61,825 bases of DNA from Fragilariopsis cylindrus CCMP1102 (GCA_900095095.1 FMBT01000533.1:1-61825), one strand, 5' to 3'; positions 35,559 to 46,913 are shown, counted from the stretch's first letter. Made by a program: numbers and translations. The notes: a model not told the origin generated them from the sequence alone.

Positions 35559-36896
35559 ATGCAGGTACAAAAACAAGAAGATAATCAGCAAAGTAGTTCG
35601 ATGGTGGGGCAACGACAGCGGCCACGACCGATGATTTATGATGCTCCTCATCATTCTCATAATAATGATGATAACGATCCTTTACCGTATCATCCTATTC
35701 CTCTCATCAAAATTTGTAGTATGCCACCGAAACCTAAACCTAAACCTAAACGTACTGATACTAGCACCAATACTGGAAAAGAAAGAGAAGCTTCGTGTGA
35801 GGATACAAAAATGAATATTGGTACATTCAATTTATCATGTTTAGCACAAGATTCATTACTGCCAACATCTAAATTACCATTTGCATGGAAATTATATGAA
35901 ATGTTAGAAACTGTGCATCGTACTAATAATAATAGAATTGATTTGGGTACTAGTATTGTATCATGGGTGGATAATGGTACAGCATTTAAGGTACATGATC
36001 TGGATCGATTTGTCAATGATATTGTACCAACCTACTTCAAACAAACAAAATATAAATCATTTCAACGTCAATTATACTTTTATGGTTTTCAACGTGTCAA
36101 TGTACAATCACAAGCAGTTGCATCATCAACATCAACATCAACAACAACACCTACATCAGTATTATTACCATGTAAACAACAAACACTCGGTTCCTATCGT
36201 CATCCGATGTTTATTAGAGGAAATAAAACATTATGTTTGTCGATGGTACCAAAAAAGAATAATAATAACAGTAAAAGGAATGAAGGTAAAAGTATCATCA
36301 AGACCAAAAGAAGAAGTAGTAGTAGTAGTAGTAGTGTTGTCGCTTCTAGGAAAATGAAGACGAAAAAACCAAAACAGAATCAGCAACAATATCCACAATC
36401 ACAAAGTAGTGTTCCTTCTCAAGGATGTGGTCCAAGGATGGTTTCATTTGAAGAATTACCCAACGATAATAAGTATGATAATGATAATGATATTATTGAT
36501 CCCATACCATTTATTACCAGTAGTAGTAGTAGTACTGCCCGCGTTCCTAGTCGACAACAGAATCCACTTCTTAGGATACAACAAGAACACTTTTATCGAT
36601 CTATTGGACGTACCCCACCAGATCAGCAACAGCAACAGGTGCAGGTGCAGCCATCGAAACAGCAGCATCAACAGCATCCAGTACAATGCCAGATACAGCA
36701 GCCACCGCAAAAGCAGCAATTACAACAACAACAGCGCCAGATACAGCAACCGGGGCAATTTTATCAAACTCAGTATCGTCACCACCAACGCCAGCAACAA
36801 CAGCAACAGATACAGCAACGGCAACAGCAACGACTCCGCCGTGACCCTGAAAAGACATGCCGTGTCTTCGGGGGAAAGACTTTTCATTATATGTAA
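35559..36896 (+). CDS. HSF: Heat-shock-factor-type transcription factor
   Basis: The HSF DNA-binding domain starts about 100 residues in: LPFAWKLYEMLETVHR, then IVSWVDNGTAFKVHDLDRFV, DIVPTYFKQTKYKSFQRQLY and FYGFQRVN, which covers the winged helix-turn-helix including its recognition helix. A short YRHPMFIRGN segment closes it, as is usual in diatom HSFs. Downstream are a Lys/Arg-rich segment, a Ser run and a long Gln/His-rich C terminus with CAG/CAA repeats. No leucine-zipper trimerisation region is obvious, so oligomerisation may differ from animal HSFs. I chose the ATG at 35559 (MQVQKQED) because it has A at -3; the same frame is open to an ATG at 35484. The protein is nuclear by family. 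HSFs are a greatly expanded family in diatoms and the target genes cannot be inferred. Confidence 0.9.
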   Translation: MQVQKQEDNQQSSSMVGQRQRPRPMIYDAPHHSHNNDDNDPLPYHPIPLIKICSMPPKPKPKPKRTDTSTNTGKEREASCEDTKMNIGTFNLSCLAQDSLLPTSKLPFAWKLYEMLETVHRTNNNRIDLGTSIVSWVDNGTAFKVHDLDRFVNDIVPTYFKQTKYKSFQRQLYFYGFQRVNVQSQAVASSTSTSTTTPTSVLLPCKQQTLGSYRHPMFIRGNKTLCLSMVPKKNNNNSKRNEGKSIIKTKRRSSSSSSSVVASRKMKTKKPKQNQQQYPQSQSSVPSQGCGPRMVSFEELPNDNKYDNDNDIIDPIPFITSSSSSTARVPSRQQNPLLRIQQEHFYRSIGRTPPDQQQQQVQVQPSKQQHQQHPVQCQIQQPPQKQQLQQQQRQIQQPGQFYQTQYRHHQRQQQQQQIQQRQQQRLRRDPEKTCRVFGGKTFHYM

Positions 36897-36898
36897 GG

Positions 36899-36923
36899 TA
36901 CGATACGATACGATACGATACGT
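36899..36923. repeat. (TACGA)n microsatellite
   Basis: About five TACGA units lie directly behind the HSF stop codon. Confidence 0.88.
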
Positions 36924-37108
36924 AGGTAACTTGCTCAAATACAGATACAAAATAGTAATCAAAAACGATAAAACGTTATGATAAAATAAAAGAAAGATTT
37001 TTCTATAGTCACAATACAAAAAATATCATACATAGGAGTCACTTCTACAGTAGTAATAGAACATAACTGCAGCTAGTAGAAATTAAATGTTACAATAGTT
37101 TATTCATT

Positions 37109-37705
37109 TATTCGAAGAAAAAAAAATGGGGGTTCTACGAAAGTTCCTTTTAGTTACCCTGAAAAATCTACTACTTGGTCTTTGGGGGAGCTAGTCAACG
37201 TTGCCACTTCAGAGATACAAGCAATCACATACTACCACTGTCATCGGAACGTATAAACAAATTGAATGCTATCAATATTATGTGGACGGTGGTAATAGAA
37301 GAAGCGTGGATGGGTATGTACCAAGACCTAGTTGATTATTCGAAGAAAAAAAATGGTGGTTCTACGAAAATTCCTTTTAGTTACCCTGAAAAATCAACCA
37401 CTTTCTTATTGGGGCAAAACGTTAACGTCTACACTTCGTAGACAAGACCAGTGACATACTACCGCTGTCATCTGAACGTATAAACTTATTGAATGATATC
37501 AATTTTACGTGGAATAAGGAAGAAATATGGATGGGTGTGTGGTTCTACGAAAATTCCTGAGTATTACCCTGAAAATCAACCACTTTCTTACTGGGGAAAA
37601 ACGTCAACGTCTACTCTGCCGAGGCAATAAACCGTTGTCGTCTGTGTCGTCTGAACGTATAAAATTATTGAATGATATCAATTTTATATGGAATAAGAAA
37701 CGAGG
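37109..37705. repeat. Three tandem copies of a diverged spacer unit
   Basis: Blocks starting at GGTTCTACGAAA (37131, 37359, 37541; spacing 228 and 182 bp) share TTACCCTGAAAA, CAACCACTTTCTT, GGGGMAAAACGT, ATCTGAACGTATAAA and TTGAATGATATCAATTTT in the same order. Copies 2 and 3 are the most alike. No reading frame is conserved across all three, so this is probably not coding. Confidence 0.88.
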
Positions 37706-37730
37706 TCCACAACGAGACAGGTAATTTGTC

Positions 37731-37731
37731 G

Positions 37732-37757
<26 letters not shown>
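37731..37757. repeat. (CT)n microsatellite
   Basis: An uninterrupted CT dinucleotide tract 29 bp from the 3' end of the next minus-strand gene. Confidence 0.92.
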
Positions 37758-37764
<7 letters not shown>

Positions 37765-37785
37765 GTAGATAATAGAAATGTTTTG

Positions 37786-40700
37786 TCACTGTGTCATTCT
37801 TTTCGCACGTTTACGTGCTTCGGATCGTTCTCTTATTTTTGCGATGAGATCGTCGATATTTTTTTCTTCCTTTGTTGCTGTTGTTGTTGTTGCTGTGTGT
37901 GCTGCTGCTGTTGATGTCGAAGTCGTATCCGAAGCCTTATCTTGTTGTCGTCGTCGTTCATTTTTTGCTGTTACTGTTGTAACTCTTCGAAGTGCTTCTA
38001 GAGCACGATTCTCAAGAACAACTATTCCGTCCGAATTCTCGTCAACATCACTACTAGCAGTACCGATATTTGCATCTGTATCAATATGACAATCACTCTC
38101 ACCGTCAATGCTTGCACTGTCGTCTTCCATGTGCGCGCTATCGTCGTCATCGGTCGGTACCCGACTGTTGGATAAATCTAAAAGTTTGAGATCCATATCC
38201 TTTGTAATTGGCATATCATCATCGTATTGATTCAATTCCTTCCCACCGCTGTAGTCGACCATAGGCAATAACTTTTGGTCGGACATACTAATTCCAGTCT
38301 CATCAGCTAAAATTTCTTTGATATCACCAATTGATGTTCCAGGTGAGGCCTCTAGTTCTATTATTTCACCATCATGAGGGAGTGTGATTGTGACCACAGG
38401 ATCCAACACTTCTTCTTCTACGACTAAGATATCATCGTCCAAGTCTCCGCCGTTGATGATGATATCCATCTGAATATTGCAATCGGTCTCGATAGGCATA
38501 GTATCATCTAACTCGTGCTCTTTATTCGCATCCTCCAAGAAGTATAGTAACTGATTAGATTTAATCGTACCAGTCTTTTCCTCAAGGTAGTTTTTGACAT
38601 CATCGATGGTTGAATTATTTGGTGGAATAGATAGTTCCAATGTGGAATGATCAGGCAATGTTACGATAATAGCAGGTAACTGTACCGTCAAGATATCTCC
38701 AGGTGAGAGCTGGAAGTCGTCGGGGATTGGGATACTACCATCGTGCATACAAAGACGCAGTGCATTGATCGGAATATCAGTTATTTGTGAGATGTTTGTT
38801 TTCACGTCCCTTGTTGTCGTTGTATCTAGGCTGATAGTTACTGTGATAGGTGTGAGATCCGGTGTAATAACAATGATGGTATTCACTTCATTATCTTCAT
38901 CTTCGTCGTCGTCATCGGAGTTGTATCCACTGTCTTTTTCGTCGGAGTTTTCAGACCACCCATTAGGTGAACATTTAGAGGAAGAGTTATCTTCATCTTC
39001 ATCTTCATCGTAATCGTAATCGTCATTGTCATTGTCATTGTCATCGTCGTTGTCCCTATCATCTTCAGGATATTCGTTCGAAAGAGATGGAATAGTGGCC
39101 GATGTCGATTGTGGCAATGACTCGACACCACCGTCTGCTGCAACGATACACTCTTCCTCTGTAACTATGCAGTACTTTTCGTGGCTGTCGCAGTCAGAAG
39201 AAGAAGATGCCGACGGGGACGAAGGTTGGTGTTGATTTTCTTCGGGAAGCTCTATTTGTTCTTCCTTAGTTTTCTCTGTATTGTCTTCGTCTGCTTTAAC
39301 CTCAACCTCGGCATGTCCTCGTGATGCTGTATTGGAGAAATAGCCTTTGGCTCTTCGAAAGAAGGATACAGGCTGTTTTTTAACATCAGATTTCTCGGGA
39401 TTGGCAAGCATTAGAATATCCCTGTGCTTGACACCGTAGTTGCTGAGGACTTTCTGGTTTTCAGCCAATAGGCTTCCTCCTTTCGAAAGTGTTAGTTTTT
39501 CTTTTGGTACCGATTTCTCCTGTGCGAGTCTTTCTTTGATTTCGTCAACGGAGGTTTTGCTGCTAATGCCGCACAATTCTACTATATCACCAGACCAGCA
39601 TAGCACACTGATGAAGAAGCTTTCCAGCCTGAGTTTCACATCATTTTTGATAGGCATATCGTCGTCCACTATTTCGTTGTTTTCGAGTAGAAATAGTACC
39701 TGGTTTGTATGGTGCATTCCTGTCTTTTCTTGCAAGGCGTCTTTGATATCACCAATCACTGTATCGTGGAAAGCTTCGAGCTCTACTTCTTCTCCATCTA
39801 CCATCACTGTAACCTTAGGTATGACAACATCCAATATATCTCCACTAGATGGAATGAGAGATCGGTCCATCTCTTTGCCATTGATTGAAAGGCGTATATC
39901 TTCAATTGGTATGTTCACTTTTGTCGCAATATTTTGCCAAACTTCCTTCGCAGTATCCTGTAGCAAAATCTCCACTTCAAACGCTGTTTCATCTGGAGTG
40001 TTTACTGTGATAATCATTGGTCCTACCTCGTCATCCTCGGTGTTCAACTTTAGCTTCTCTGTCGTGGCTTGTTGTTGTCGTTCTTGTTCAATACGTTCAA
40101 GCTCGAGTCTTTCAAGCTCGAGTCTCTCCTTTCAAACCATTCCGTCGCAATAATCTCGGCCTCCCTCATGCGAATCTGTTCTTCCTCCTCGGCATACTTC
40201 TTGGCTTTCGCCTCCAATCGCATGATTTCTCCCTCTTGTGCCTCCTCCTTCGCCTCAGCGTCCATTCGCATCTTTTCTTCCTCCTCCTCTACTTTCTTAG
40301 CTTTTGCTGCTGCCTTGGCTTTGGAGAACGCAGCTCCCTCCTCTATTTTCTTCTTGGTCTCGATCTCTATTTTGACTTTGGCAAATGCGACAGTTTCTTC
40401 GTCTTTTTTCTTCCTATCCTGTGCGTCAGCTTTAGACTTAGCTCCAGTGCCATCCTTGGCAACGGTGACGGTACCCTCTTCCTCTGCCTTATTTTTGATT
40501 TTGGCTAATATAGACTTAGCGGCGGCGACGGCGGCTTCTCCATCAATTTTCTTCGCTTTTGCTGCTGCCTTGGCTTTGGAGAACGCAGCTCCCTCCTCTA
40601 TTTTCTTCTTGGTCTCGATCTCTATTTTGACTTTGGCAAATGCGACAGTTTCTTCGTCTTTTTTCTTCCTATCCTGTGCGTCAGCTTTAGACTTAGCTCC

Positions 40701-43067
40701 AGTGCCATCCTTGGCAACGGTGACGGTACCCTCTTCCTCTGCCTTATTTTTGATTTTGGCTAATATAGACTTAGCGGCGGCGACGGCGGCTTCTCCATCA
40801 ATTTTCTTCTTAGTTTCGGTATTAGACTTAGCGGCGTCGGAGACTCCTTCTTCCTTTGATTTCGTCTTGGCTATCCTTTCCTCAATACTTTCTCTGATAT
40901 CAGCTATCGTGGTTGTTGGTGGGGTAGGAACAGCCGCACAGATATCCAAATTCGTCTCGCTGGGTAGCTTCACAGCAGCAGCGGAAGTAGAAAAGGGGCC
41001 TTCTATTGTATAAATGTCTCCATGTTTTGGTATGGAGAGATCTTCTATAGCAGTACTATTGTCTCCCATTACGAGCCGTATATCTTCAAATGACATACCT
41101 GTTTCTTCTGCAACTTTTCTTCGGATGTCCTTTGTTGTATCATCGGGGTCGATGTCTACTTGGAATATGGCACCATCCAACGGTGTTTTGATTGTAACCC
41201 GTCGTGGTTTGATTCGTAATTCATCTCCATGCGAGGGCATAAAACTTTCGTCGAGTTCCTCCTTTGCACTACCCTTCACGAGACGTAACTCTTGAATTGG
41301 GATTCCAGCTCTGGTAGCAATTTTTTCCCTCACGTTCTCTGCCGTATCGGTTGGTAAAACATCTAACGTGAACGTTCCTCCTTCTTGGTCACCAGTATTT
41401 TTCATGGTCGTCGGAACTTTGATTGTGATACTGGGTGGCATAATGCTCAATACATCCCCGTGAGATGGAACGAAATCTGTATCCAATTCCTTGTGATAGT
41501 GATCATTATCAATAGCCCTAGAAAGACGCAAATCTCGTAGAAGCATACTAGCCTCTCTGGCAATCTTTTTTCGCGTATTATTACTTCCGCCTTCATCGTC
41601 GTGTCGTCGTCTATGACTACTGTAAATATTCGACCATTCGGTGCATTCACTGTGATGGTTGATTTTGGAGGAGCTACGTTGTGTTGTCTTTCGTTTTCCT
41701 CTTTCTCCTCCATCTTTGCTATTGGTGCGTCAGTTTTATCCTCCATTAAGCCTTTTAGATTTATCCAACAGTCGGGTACCGTTGTATCCATCGCGGAAGT
41801 GAGTGGTGAATCCTTATTATTATTATCCTTCTGACTGGCAATCTTGGCTATCTTTACCACTGGAGATTTGTTGTCAATTGCGAATGACGATGGACTCGAC
41901 ATCAAGTTGTTATTGTTATTATTCTTTTTCTTCTTTAGTTTCATTTTTGGCTTGATTGTTTTTGGTGGTTGCTACTGCTTCCGTTGGATTATCATGAGAC
42001 AATTTTGCTGTTGTCATTTTAGCGTCTTTGGCTTCAACAACCATAGTCTTTCGTCTGATGACACTTCTATTCTTACGGGGCACAACATCAGGCGATATCT
42101 TTTTCTCACTTTTGATTTCGATCTTGGAGGGATGAATTATTGCCGTCTTTGCTGCTACTGCTGTCTTTGGTCTTATCTTTCTGATAGTATTCTGATTCTT
42201 CGGAGCCGTTGTAATTGTCGACGAAGGAGGACGAACAATCTTCTTGGGTTGCGATATCTCTTTTCTTCAACGAATTTTAATTCAATAATACCCTTGTGTT
42301 TGATTTTGTACTTTGTAATAGGATGACCCCTTTGCAGAGGGAATTGATCGTAATAGAGCTGTATCCGCTTACGCTTATTATTATTATTATTTTCCTACCA
42401 ACCCTTCGGTGTTATTACGACGTACTAATTCCTCTAATATTAATCTTTCTATTTCATCAATATTACACTCGGCATCAACAACATCTTTCAAAAACATTGT
42501 CTTTCCTTTCGGTGTCCGTACGACCAAACTGATACTGGCAAGCTCAAGCAACTTTTTATTATTATTGTTGTCGTTAATACCTAATGATTTTAAGGTCCGT
42601 TGCTGAAAAGCCGTGGCTTCTTTGTCATTGTCAGTATCGTTATCGTTGACGTCAACATTGTACAATGACGATGGTAATACTAATCTAATATTACCTAAAG
42701 GTATACCTCTCATTTTATGTATCTTTTGTTGCAACGTAGAAATCCGATACGTTGGTTGGCACTGTAACCAAAAATATTCTCCCGATGGTTGTTTTCGTAT
42801 CGTTAATGGAAAGCTATTCCTACTGGTGCTACAATCATTTTTCTTCGCCTTCTTTTCTTCCTCTACAGTAGACGCTTTCAATCCATCATCGTCCCTCGTC
42901 TTTTTCTTTTTGTTGTTGTTGTTGCTTGAAGACGACACCTTCGTCGTCGTTGTCATCACTTTCCATCCTCCTTTTGTCGTCCCGGTGAAATTAGTCTTAT
43001 TTGTATGCAACCCTTCGTAAAAATCCTTTTCAACCTTATTCTTTTGTAGCCATGCCCGCATCTTCAA
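37786..43067 (-). CDS. Giant protein with about eleven ubiquitin-like folds and an Ala/Lys-rich coiled segment, several frame breaks
   Basis: The open frames from 43067 to 37786 form one gene of about 1,750 codons. Recurrent 65-80-residue units follow the ubiquitin plan: beta hairpin, helix with a (V/I)-x-x-x-I-x-x-x-(T/A)-G-I pattern, LRL strand, then IPxxGDxL. Examples are ENVREKIATRAGIPIQELRL, KDIRRKVAEETGMSFEDIRL, EVWQNIATKVNIPIEDIRLS and GDIKEILADETGISMSDQKL. I count five before and six after a long Ala/Lys/Glu-rich, probably helical, segment. No unit ends in an exposed Gly-Gly, so conjugation is unlikely and a scaffold or ubiquitin-reader role is more plausible (inference). The C terminus is basic (KIRERSEARKRAKRMTQ). 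Frame changes near 42392, 42260, 41945, 41580 and 40130 each keep the domain pattern. The start at 43067 is the first ATG in frame. Confidence 0.75.
40301..40810 (-). repeat. Exact 255-bp in-frame tandem duplication
   Basis: Copy 1 (40301-40555) and copy 2 (40556-40810) read as identical apart from the last few bases. Each encodes 85 residues of the Ala/Lys/Glu-rich segment (contains EEEGTVTVAKDGTGAKSKAD). Identity at synonymous sites means the duplication is recent or homogenised. Confidence 0.93.
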
Positions 43068-43705
43068 GTTTTATCGATGGATTGAGTTTTATCTTTTCCG
43101 GTTATTTTCAAATCAGCTACTGTACTGTACTGTTCGTACGCTACCGGTACTGTATTCCTGTATTGTTCGTTTTACTGTGAATTTGAACGTTGTCCTCGTC
43201 ATCATCCTTCTTTTCATTACAAGATTGATGGATTGCGATGCCAGGTGATTCAAACGATATCCGAAGTGAAGGGTCACAACGAATTCTTCCAGTATCATAG
43301 TAGTAATGCATGCAATCAAATTGCGATACAAATAATATTATTAAGAAGAATCGAAAAGACACAATACCAAGATTCAGAAAATTCGAAAACCGCGTAGAAG
43401 ACACAATATATTCGTGTCGTGGGGCGTATTTAAATTTTCTCAATTATCCCCTCGCGATAAGGGCTTATATTTTGAATCACTATCATAAACGGGACCTGAT
43501 CCATCAATCAAAACATCACATGACAAAGAGAGGGCAACGCCATTCATTCTACAGATTTTTCTTTGGAACGTCATTGAAATGCGCTGTCAAAAGTCTCGGA
43601 GCAAATTTAAGAAAAACATCTGTGCATCTGTGATTGCCGATTACATTGGTATCCATATAGTATTGGAGTTGGAGAAACCGAAAAGAAAGCTTTCATGAAT
43701 ACATA
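43068..43705. other. Divergent promoter region
   Basis: This 638-bp spacer lies between the multi-UBL gene and the PPR gene. An open frame at 43310-43633 has no recognisable domain. I see no other feature. Confidence 0.45.
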
Positions 43706-46700
43706 ATGAACAGCAAAACTGAAATGACAACAGCAAGATGCCGTACTTGTACGAGTACTTCTAGTGTTCGACGTCACTCGTTAAGTAGCAGTATGTTCCT
43801 AGTCGCTTTTATTTACGTCATCGTCGTTGTTGCGACTTTACCATATTGGTGTTCATCATTCCAACAGACAGTGACAGTGATATTACCGTCAAGAATTTCA
43901 TCGTCGTCGTCGTCGTCGTCGGATTTCTCTGTCTCAAACTCAATATACGATACTATTACCAATTATAACGATCGTCAAACGCAATCATCGCCGTCATCAC
44001 CATCACTGTTGATACTACAAGCAAGTACAAGAACACAAGATGAAGAAATCGTTACTAACACCGAAGAAGAAGATGAAGAAGAAGGAGATTTGCTAGCTGG
44101 ATTAGATGAAGATGATTTGTTCGCTGCCTATGAGGCTGGTACCATCGATATCAATGAATTGAAAGATATACTCGGTGAAGAGTTCGATTTTGATGAGGAC
44201 GACGACGACGTTGACGATGATGATGACGATACAAATGATAACAATGATGAGGTTGTTGATGATGTTGATGATATCGATGAAAAATTGGTTGCCGCCGTAG
44301 AGGAAGGTACAATCGACATCGAGGAATTAGAAGATATTCTCGGTGAAGAATTGGATTTTGACGACGACGAAATCAATGGCGAGGTTGATAATACTATTGA
44401 TGCAATTGAGGATGATGAAGAAGATGATGATGAGAAGGAGGAGGAAGAAGAAAATGATATGGAACTTCTTGTTCAATTCATGGAATATTGTCGTGAGACA
44501 CCCGTTGGTGAATTAGAGCTTGGCGATGCTTCGCTTATACGTGATGTTATGGAAAATTTCCCCGTAGCGTCTGCGCCAACAGGTCATGAAAATGAAGAAA
44601 ATAGTGCAGATGGTACGCCGTTGAAAGCATCATATGCCATTGAGTCCCTTCTATATCGTCTCGTAGATGAATGGAGATCATCCGCTGTCCTACTACATAA
44701 AAGTAGTGGCGACATTGACGACGACGACGACGACGACGAGGATGAGGATGATAGTTCCACTTCCCTCGAGGAGCGACAAGAACGAGAACAAATGTTTCGA
44801 CCCGTTGCTGATGATTTCTTTAGAACAATAGATGCAATTTGGAAAGATGATGAAAAGAAAAACCAAGCCGATAGTAAAGCTGAACGAATATGGAATATTT
44901 TTTCTGAACAACAAGATGTCATTGAGTTTCTTGAGGACGACGACGAATCGTCAGCAACAACAGCTTCGACCACCGTTGCTGCCATTGCCACCGCCAAGAC
45001 GTATCCAAATATTGAATCAATTGAGATCATTTTGAAATCAATGTCTGTATGTCGAGGAGAGAGTGGTATTGAACGAAAAGCTTCGTTAGTCGTAGGAAAA
45101 CTCCTTCCCAAGTACGGGTTGACTCCCAACCCATCGGTATACTCGCCATACATCCAGATTGTAGCGAAGGCTCGTAACAGAGGTGCAGCACGAAAAGCCG
45201 AAACGATCCTACGAAAGGCCGTTGATGAATTTCCTCCGCCATTATCATCAACAGGACAAACCACCATAGGAGTTGAAGTTTTCAATACCGTTGTAACTGC
45301 GTACGCGAAAGCTAGAGGAGAGACTGATGGACCACAACGAGCACAAGACTTAATTGTATTTATGGATGGGTTAGAATCGTCGAGTTGTGCTCCCAATGCC
45401 AAGACCTTCACGTCGTTAGTTGATGCATATGCGCAAACAAATGACTGGGATGGTGTCGGCCAGGCACAATCGATCCTCAATAATTTGTTGGAACAGTACC
45501 TACATGAAGGGCACTTAGAACCTAGTGTTGCCACATGGACGATCGTCATTGCTGCGTGGACGCGATTATCCAAAAAAGGACGAAATGGAGCTTCTAAACG
45601 AGCAGGAGATCTGTTAAGAAGAATGGAAAGTCTTTCATCGTTAGGCAAGATCAGTGTAAAGCCCGATGCTATTACATACGTTACGTGCTTTAACGCGTAC
45701 GCATACTCCAAAGCGGAAGAAGATGTTGTGGAAGCAGAACGACTACTCGAGGAGATGAATGAAATGTATTTAGATGGTGATGATACCATGAAGCCATCGG
45801 TGCGGTCAATCAAAGTCTTATTAAATGCGTGGATTAAGTTAGGCGCAATAGACAAAGCAGAAAATGTTCTAAAACAATACGAAGATATGCTAATAGACGA
45901 CACCAACAACGATGGTATGACAGTGGAAGATTGGAAAGAGATATACCGATCTATCCTAATGGGATACACCCTGCAGAACAATCCTAAACGAGCTACGAGT
46001 TATCTGAAACTAATGATTAATAACCAAGATATAGAACCGGATACGCTTTGTTACAATCGCATTATTGAATCTTACATACGACTCGGACAAGATGATTGCG
46101 CTAAGGGATCACAAGAAATCTTTGAAATATTAGAAAGTCGTCGTAAAGCTGGTGCTGTAAGTCCAGATGAAAGAGTATTTACTTCCTTTATAAAAGCTCT
46201 TACAAAGGGTAAAGTTTCGGGACTATACAAAAAAGCGGAACTTATTCTGAAAAGAATGCATAGTCTCAGTGAAGGGGACGGCGGTTCAAAGGTATGCCGA
46301 CCTACTATTTTCACTTACAATGCTGTATTGAATGCATGTGCAGAGAGTGCTGATATCGATGACACACCACTTCAAGAGGCCTTCCAAACAAGTCTTCGTG
46401 TTTTTACCAAGTTAAGGGAGGATATAGCATGGGATCCAGATCATATAACATTCGGGAATTTGATTCGATGCGCTGATCTATTACCATCTTCGTCTCAACA
46501 AGAATCCAAGGATAAATTCGTAACTCATACATTTAAAATGTGTTGTGAAAGTGGACACGTAAACAATTATTTTGTGCGAGATTTTTGTGGTGTTGCTTCA
46601 AAAGCTCTTTTGACATCACTGATAGGATATTCAAGTGACGACGATGTAGAATTAGATTTGGAGGATGCAACAACCCTATTGGAACAATTACCTACCTCAT

Positions 46701-46813
46701 GGCAAAGACAAAGGATAGATCGTGAGAAGCCTCCTCCTGTAGGTACTGAAAGGCCTATTAATGGTGGTCGCTCTAGTGGTGGTAGATCTAATGGTGGCGA
46801 TCTAGTGTGGTAG
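43706..46813 (+). CDS. Pentatricopeptide-repeat (PPR) protein, probably organellar
   Basis: The N terminus is basic and then strongly hydrophobic (FLVAFIYVIVVVATLPYWCS) followed by S-F-Q-Q. A signal sequence followed by a Phe resembles the S-x-F bipartite plastid signal of diatoms (inference). Residues of about 100-420 are very acidic and include two copies of an A-x-E-x-G-T-I-D-I-x-E-L-x-D-I-L-G-E-E segment. From about residue 500 there are PPR-like helical pairs: VFNTVVTAYAKARG, NAKTFTSLVDAYAQTNDWDG, ATWTIVIAAWTRL, DAITYVTCFNAYAY, SVRSIKVLLNAWIKLGAIDK, DTLCYNRIIESYIRLGQDD, IFTYNAVLNACAES and HITFGNLIRCADLL. PPR proteins bind organellar RNA and guide its maturation or translation. The frame ends in a Gly-Arg-Ser repeat. 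In another frame the same repeat and a Ser/Asn/Arg tail run on to a stop at 46911-46913, so one more frame slip near 46809 is likely. Confidence 0.85.
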   Translation: MNSKTEMTTARCRTCTSTSSVRRHSLSSSMFLVAFIYVIVVVATLPYWCSSFQQTVTVILPSRISSSSSSSSDFSVSNSIYDTITNYNDRQTQSSPSSPSLLILQASTRTQDEEIVTNTEEEDEEEGDLLAGLDEDDLFAAYEAGTIDINELKDILGEEFDFDEDDDDVDDDDDDTNDNNDEVVDDVDDIDEKLVAAVEEGTIDIEELEDILGEELDFDDDEINGEVDNTIDAIEDDEEDDDEKEEEEENDMELLVQFMEYCRETPVGELELGDASLIRDVMENFPVASAPTGHENEENSADGTPLKASYAIESLLYRLVDEWRSSAVLLHKSSGDIDDDDDDDEDEDDSSTSLEERQEREQMFRPVADDFFRTIDAIWKDDEKKNQADSKAERIWNIFSEQQDVIEFLEDDDESSATTASTTVAAIATAKTYPNIESIEIILKSMSVCRGESGIERKASLVVGKLLPKYGLTPNPSVYSPYIQIVAKARNRGAARKAETILRKAVDEFPPPLSSTGQTTIGVEVFNTVVTAYAKARGETDGPQRAQDLIVFMDGLESSSCAPNAKTFTSLVDAYAQTNDWDGVGQAQSILNNLLEQYLHEGHLEPSVATWTIVIAAWTRLSKKGRNGASKRAGDLLRRMESLSSLGKISVKPDAITYVTCFNAYAYSKAEEDVVEAERLLEEMNEMYLDGDDTMKPSVRSIKVLLNAWIKLGAIDKAENVLKQYEDMLIDDTNNDGMTVEDWKEIYRSILMGYTLQNNPKRATSYLKLMINNQDIEPDTLCYNRIIESYIRLGQDDCAKGSQEIFEILESRRKAGAVSPDERVFTSFIKALTKGKVSGLYKKAELILKRMHSLSEGDGGSKVCRPTIFTYNAVLNACAESADIDDTPLQEAFQTSLRVFTKLREDIAWDPDHITFGNLIRCADLLPSSSQQESKDKFVTHTFKMCCESGHVNNYFVRDFCGVASKALLTSLIGYSSDDDVELDLEDATTLLEQLPTSWQRQRIDREKPPPVGTERPINGGRSSGGRSNGGDLVW

Positions 46814-46913
46814 CTCTAATGGTGGCAGATCTAGTGGTGGTCGTCCTAGTAACAGTAGTACTAGCAATAGTCGTGCTAGTAACAGTAGTACTAGCAATAG
46901 TCGTGCTAGATAA
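46814..46913 (+). repeat. Ser/Gly/Asn/Arg-coding short repeats behind the PPR stop
   Basis: Two copies of a 30-bp unit (GTAACAGTAGTACTAGCAAT and following bases) follow GGTGGCAGATCTAGT-type repeats. In one frame they extend the GGRSNGG tail of the PPR protein for about 35 residues to TAA at 46911, which suggests the visible stop at 46811-46813 is a frame error. Confidence 0.6.

Noticed and set aside
40069..41013. 314-codon plus-strand frame opposite the multi-UBL gene
   Set aside because: Shadow of the Ala/Lys-rich segment; the apparent repeats are those of the real frame read in antisense.
43310..43633. 107-codon open frame on plus between multi-UBL and PPR genes
   Set aside because: No recognisable domain; lies in a short divergent promoter region.
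44584..45981. 465-codon minus-strand frame opposite the PPR gene
   Set aside because: Long but antisense to a clear PPR protein. Ser-rich translation arises from Asp/Glu codons on the other strand.
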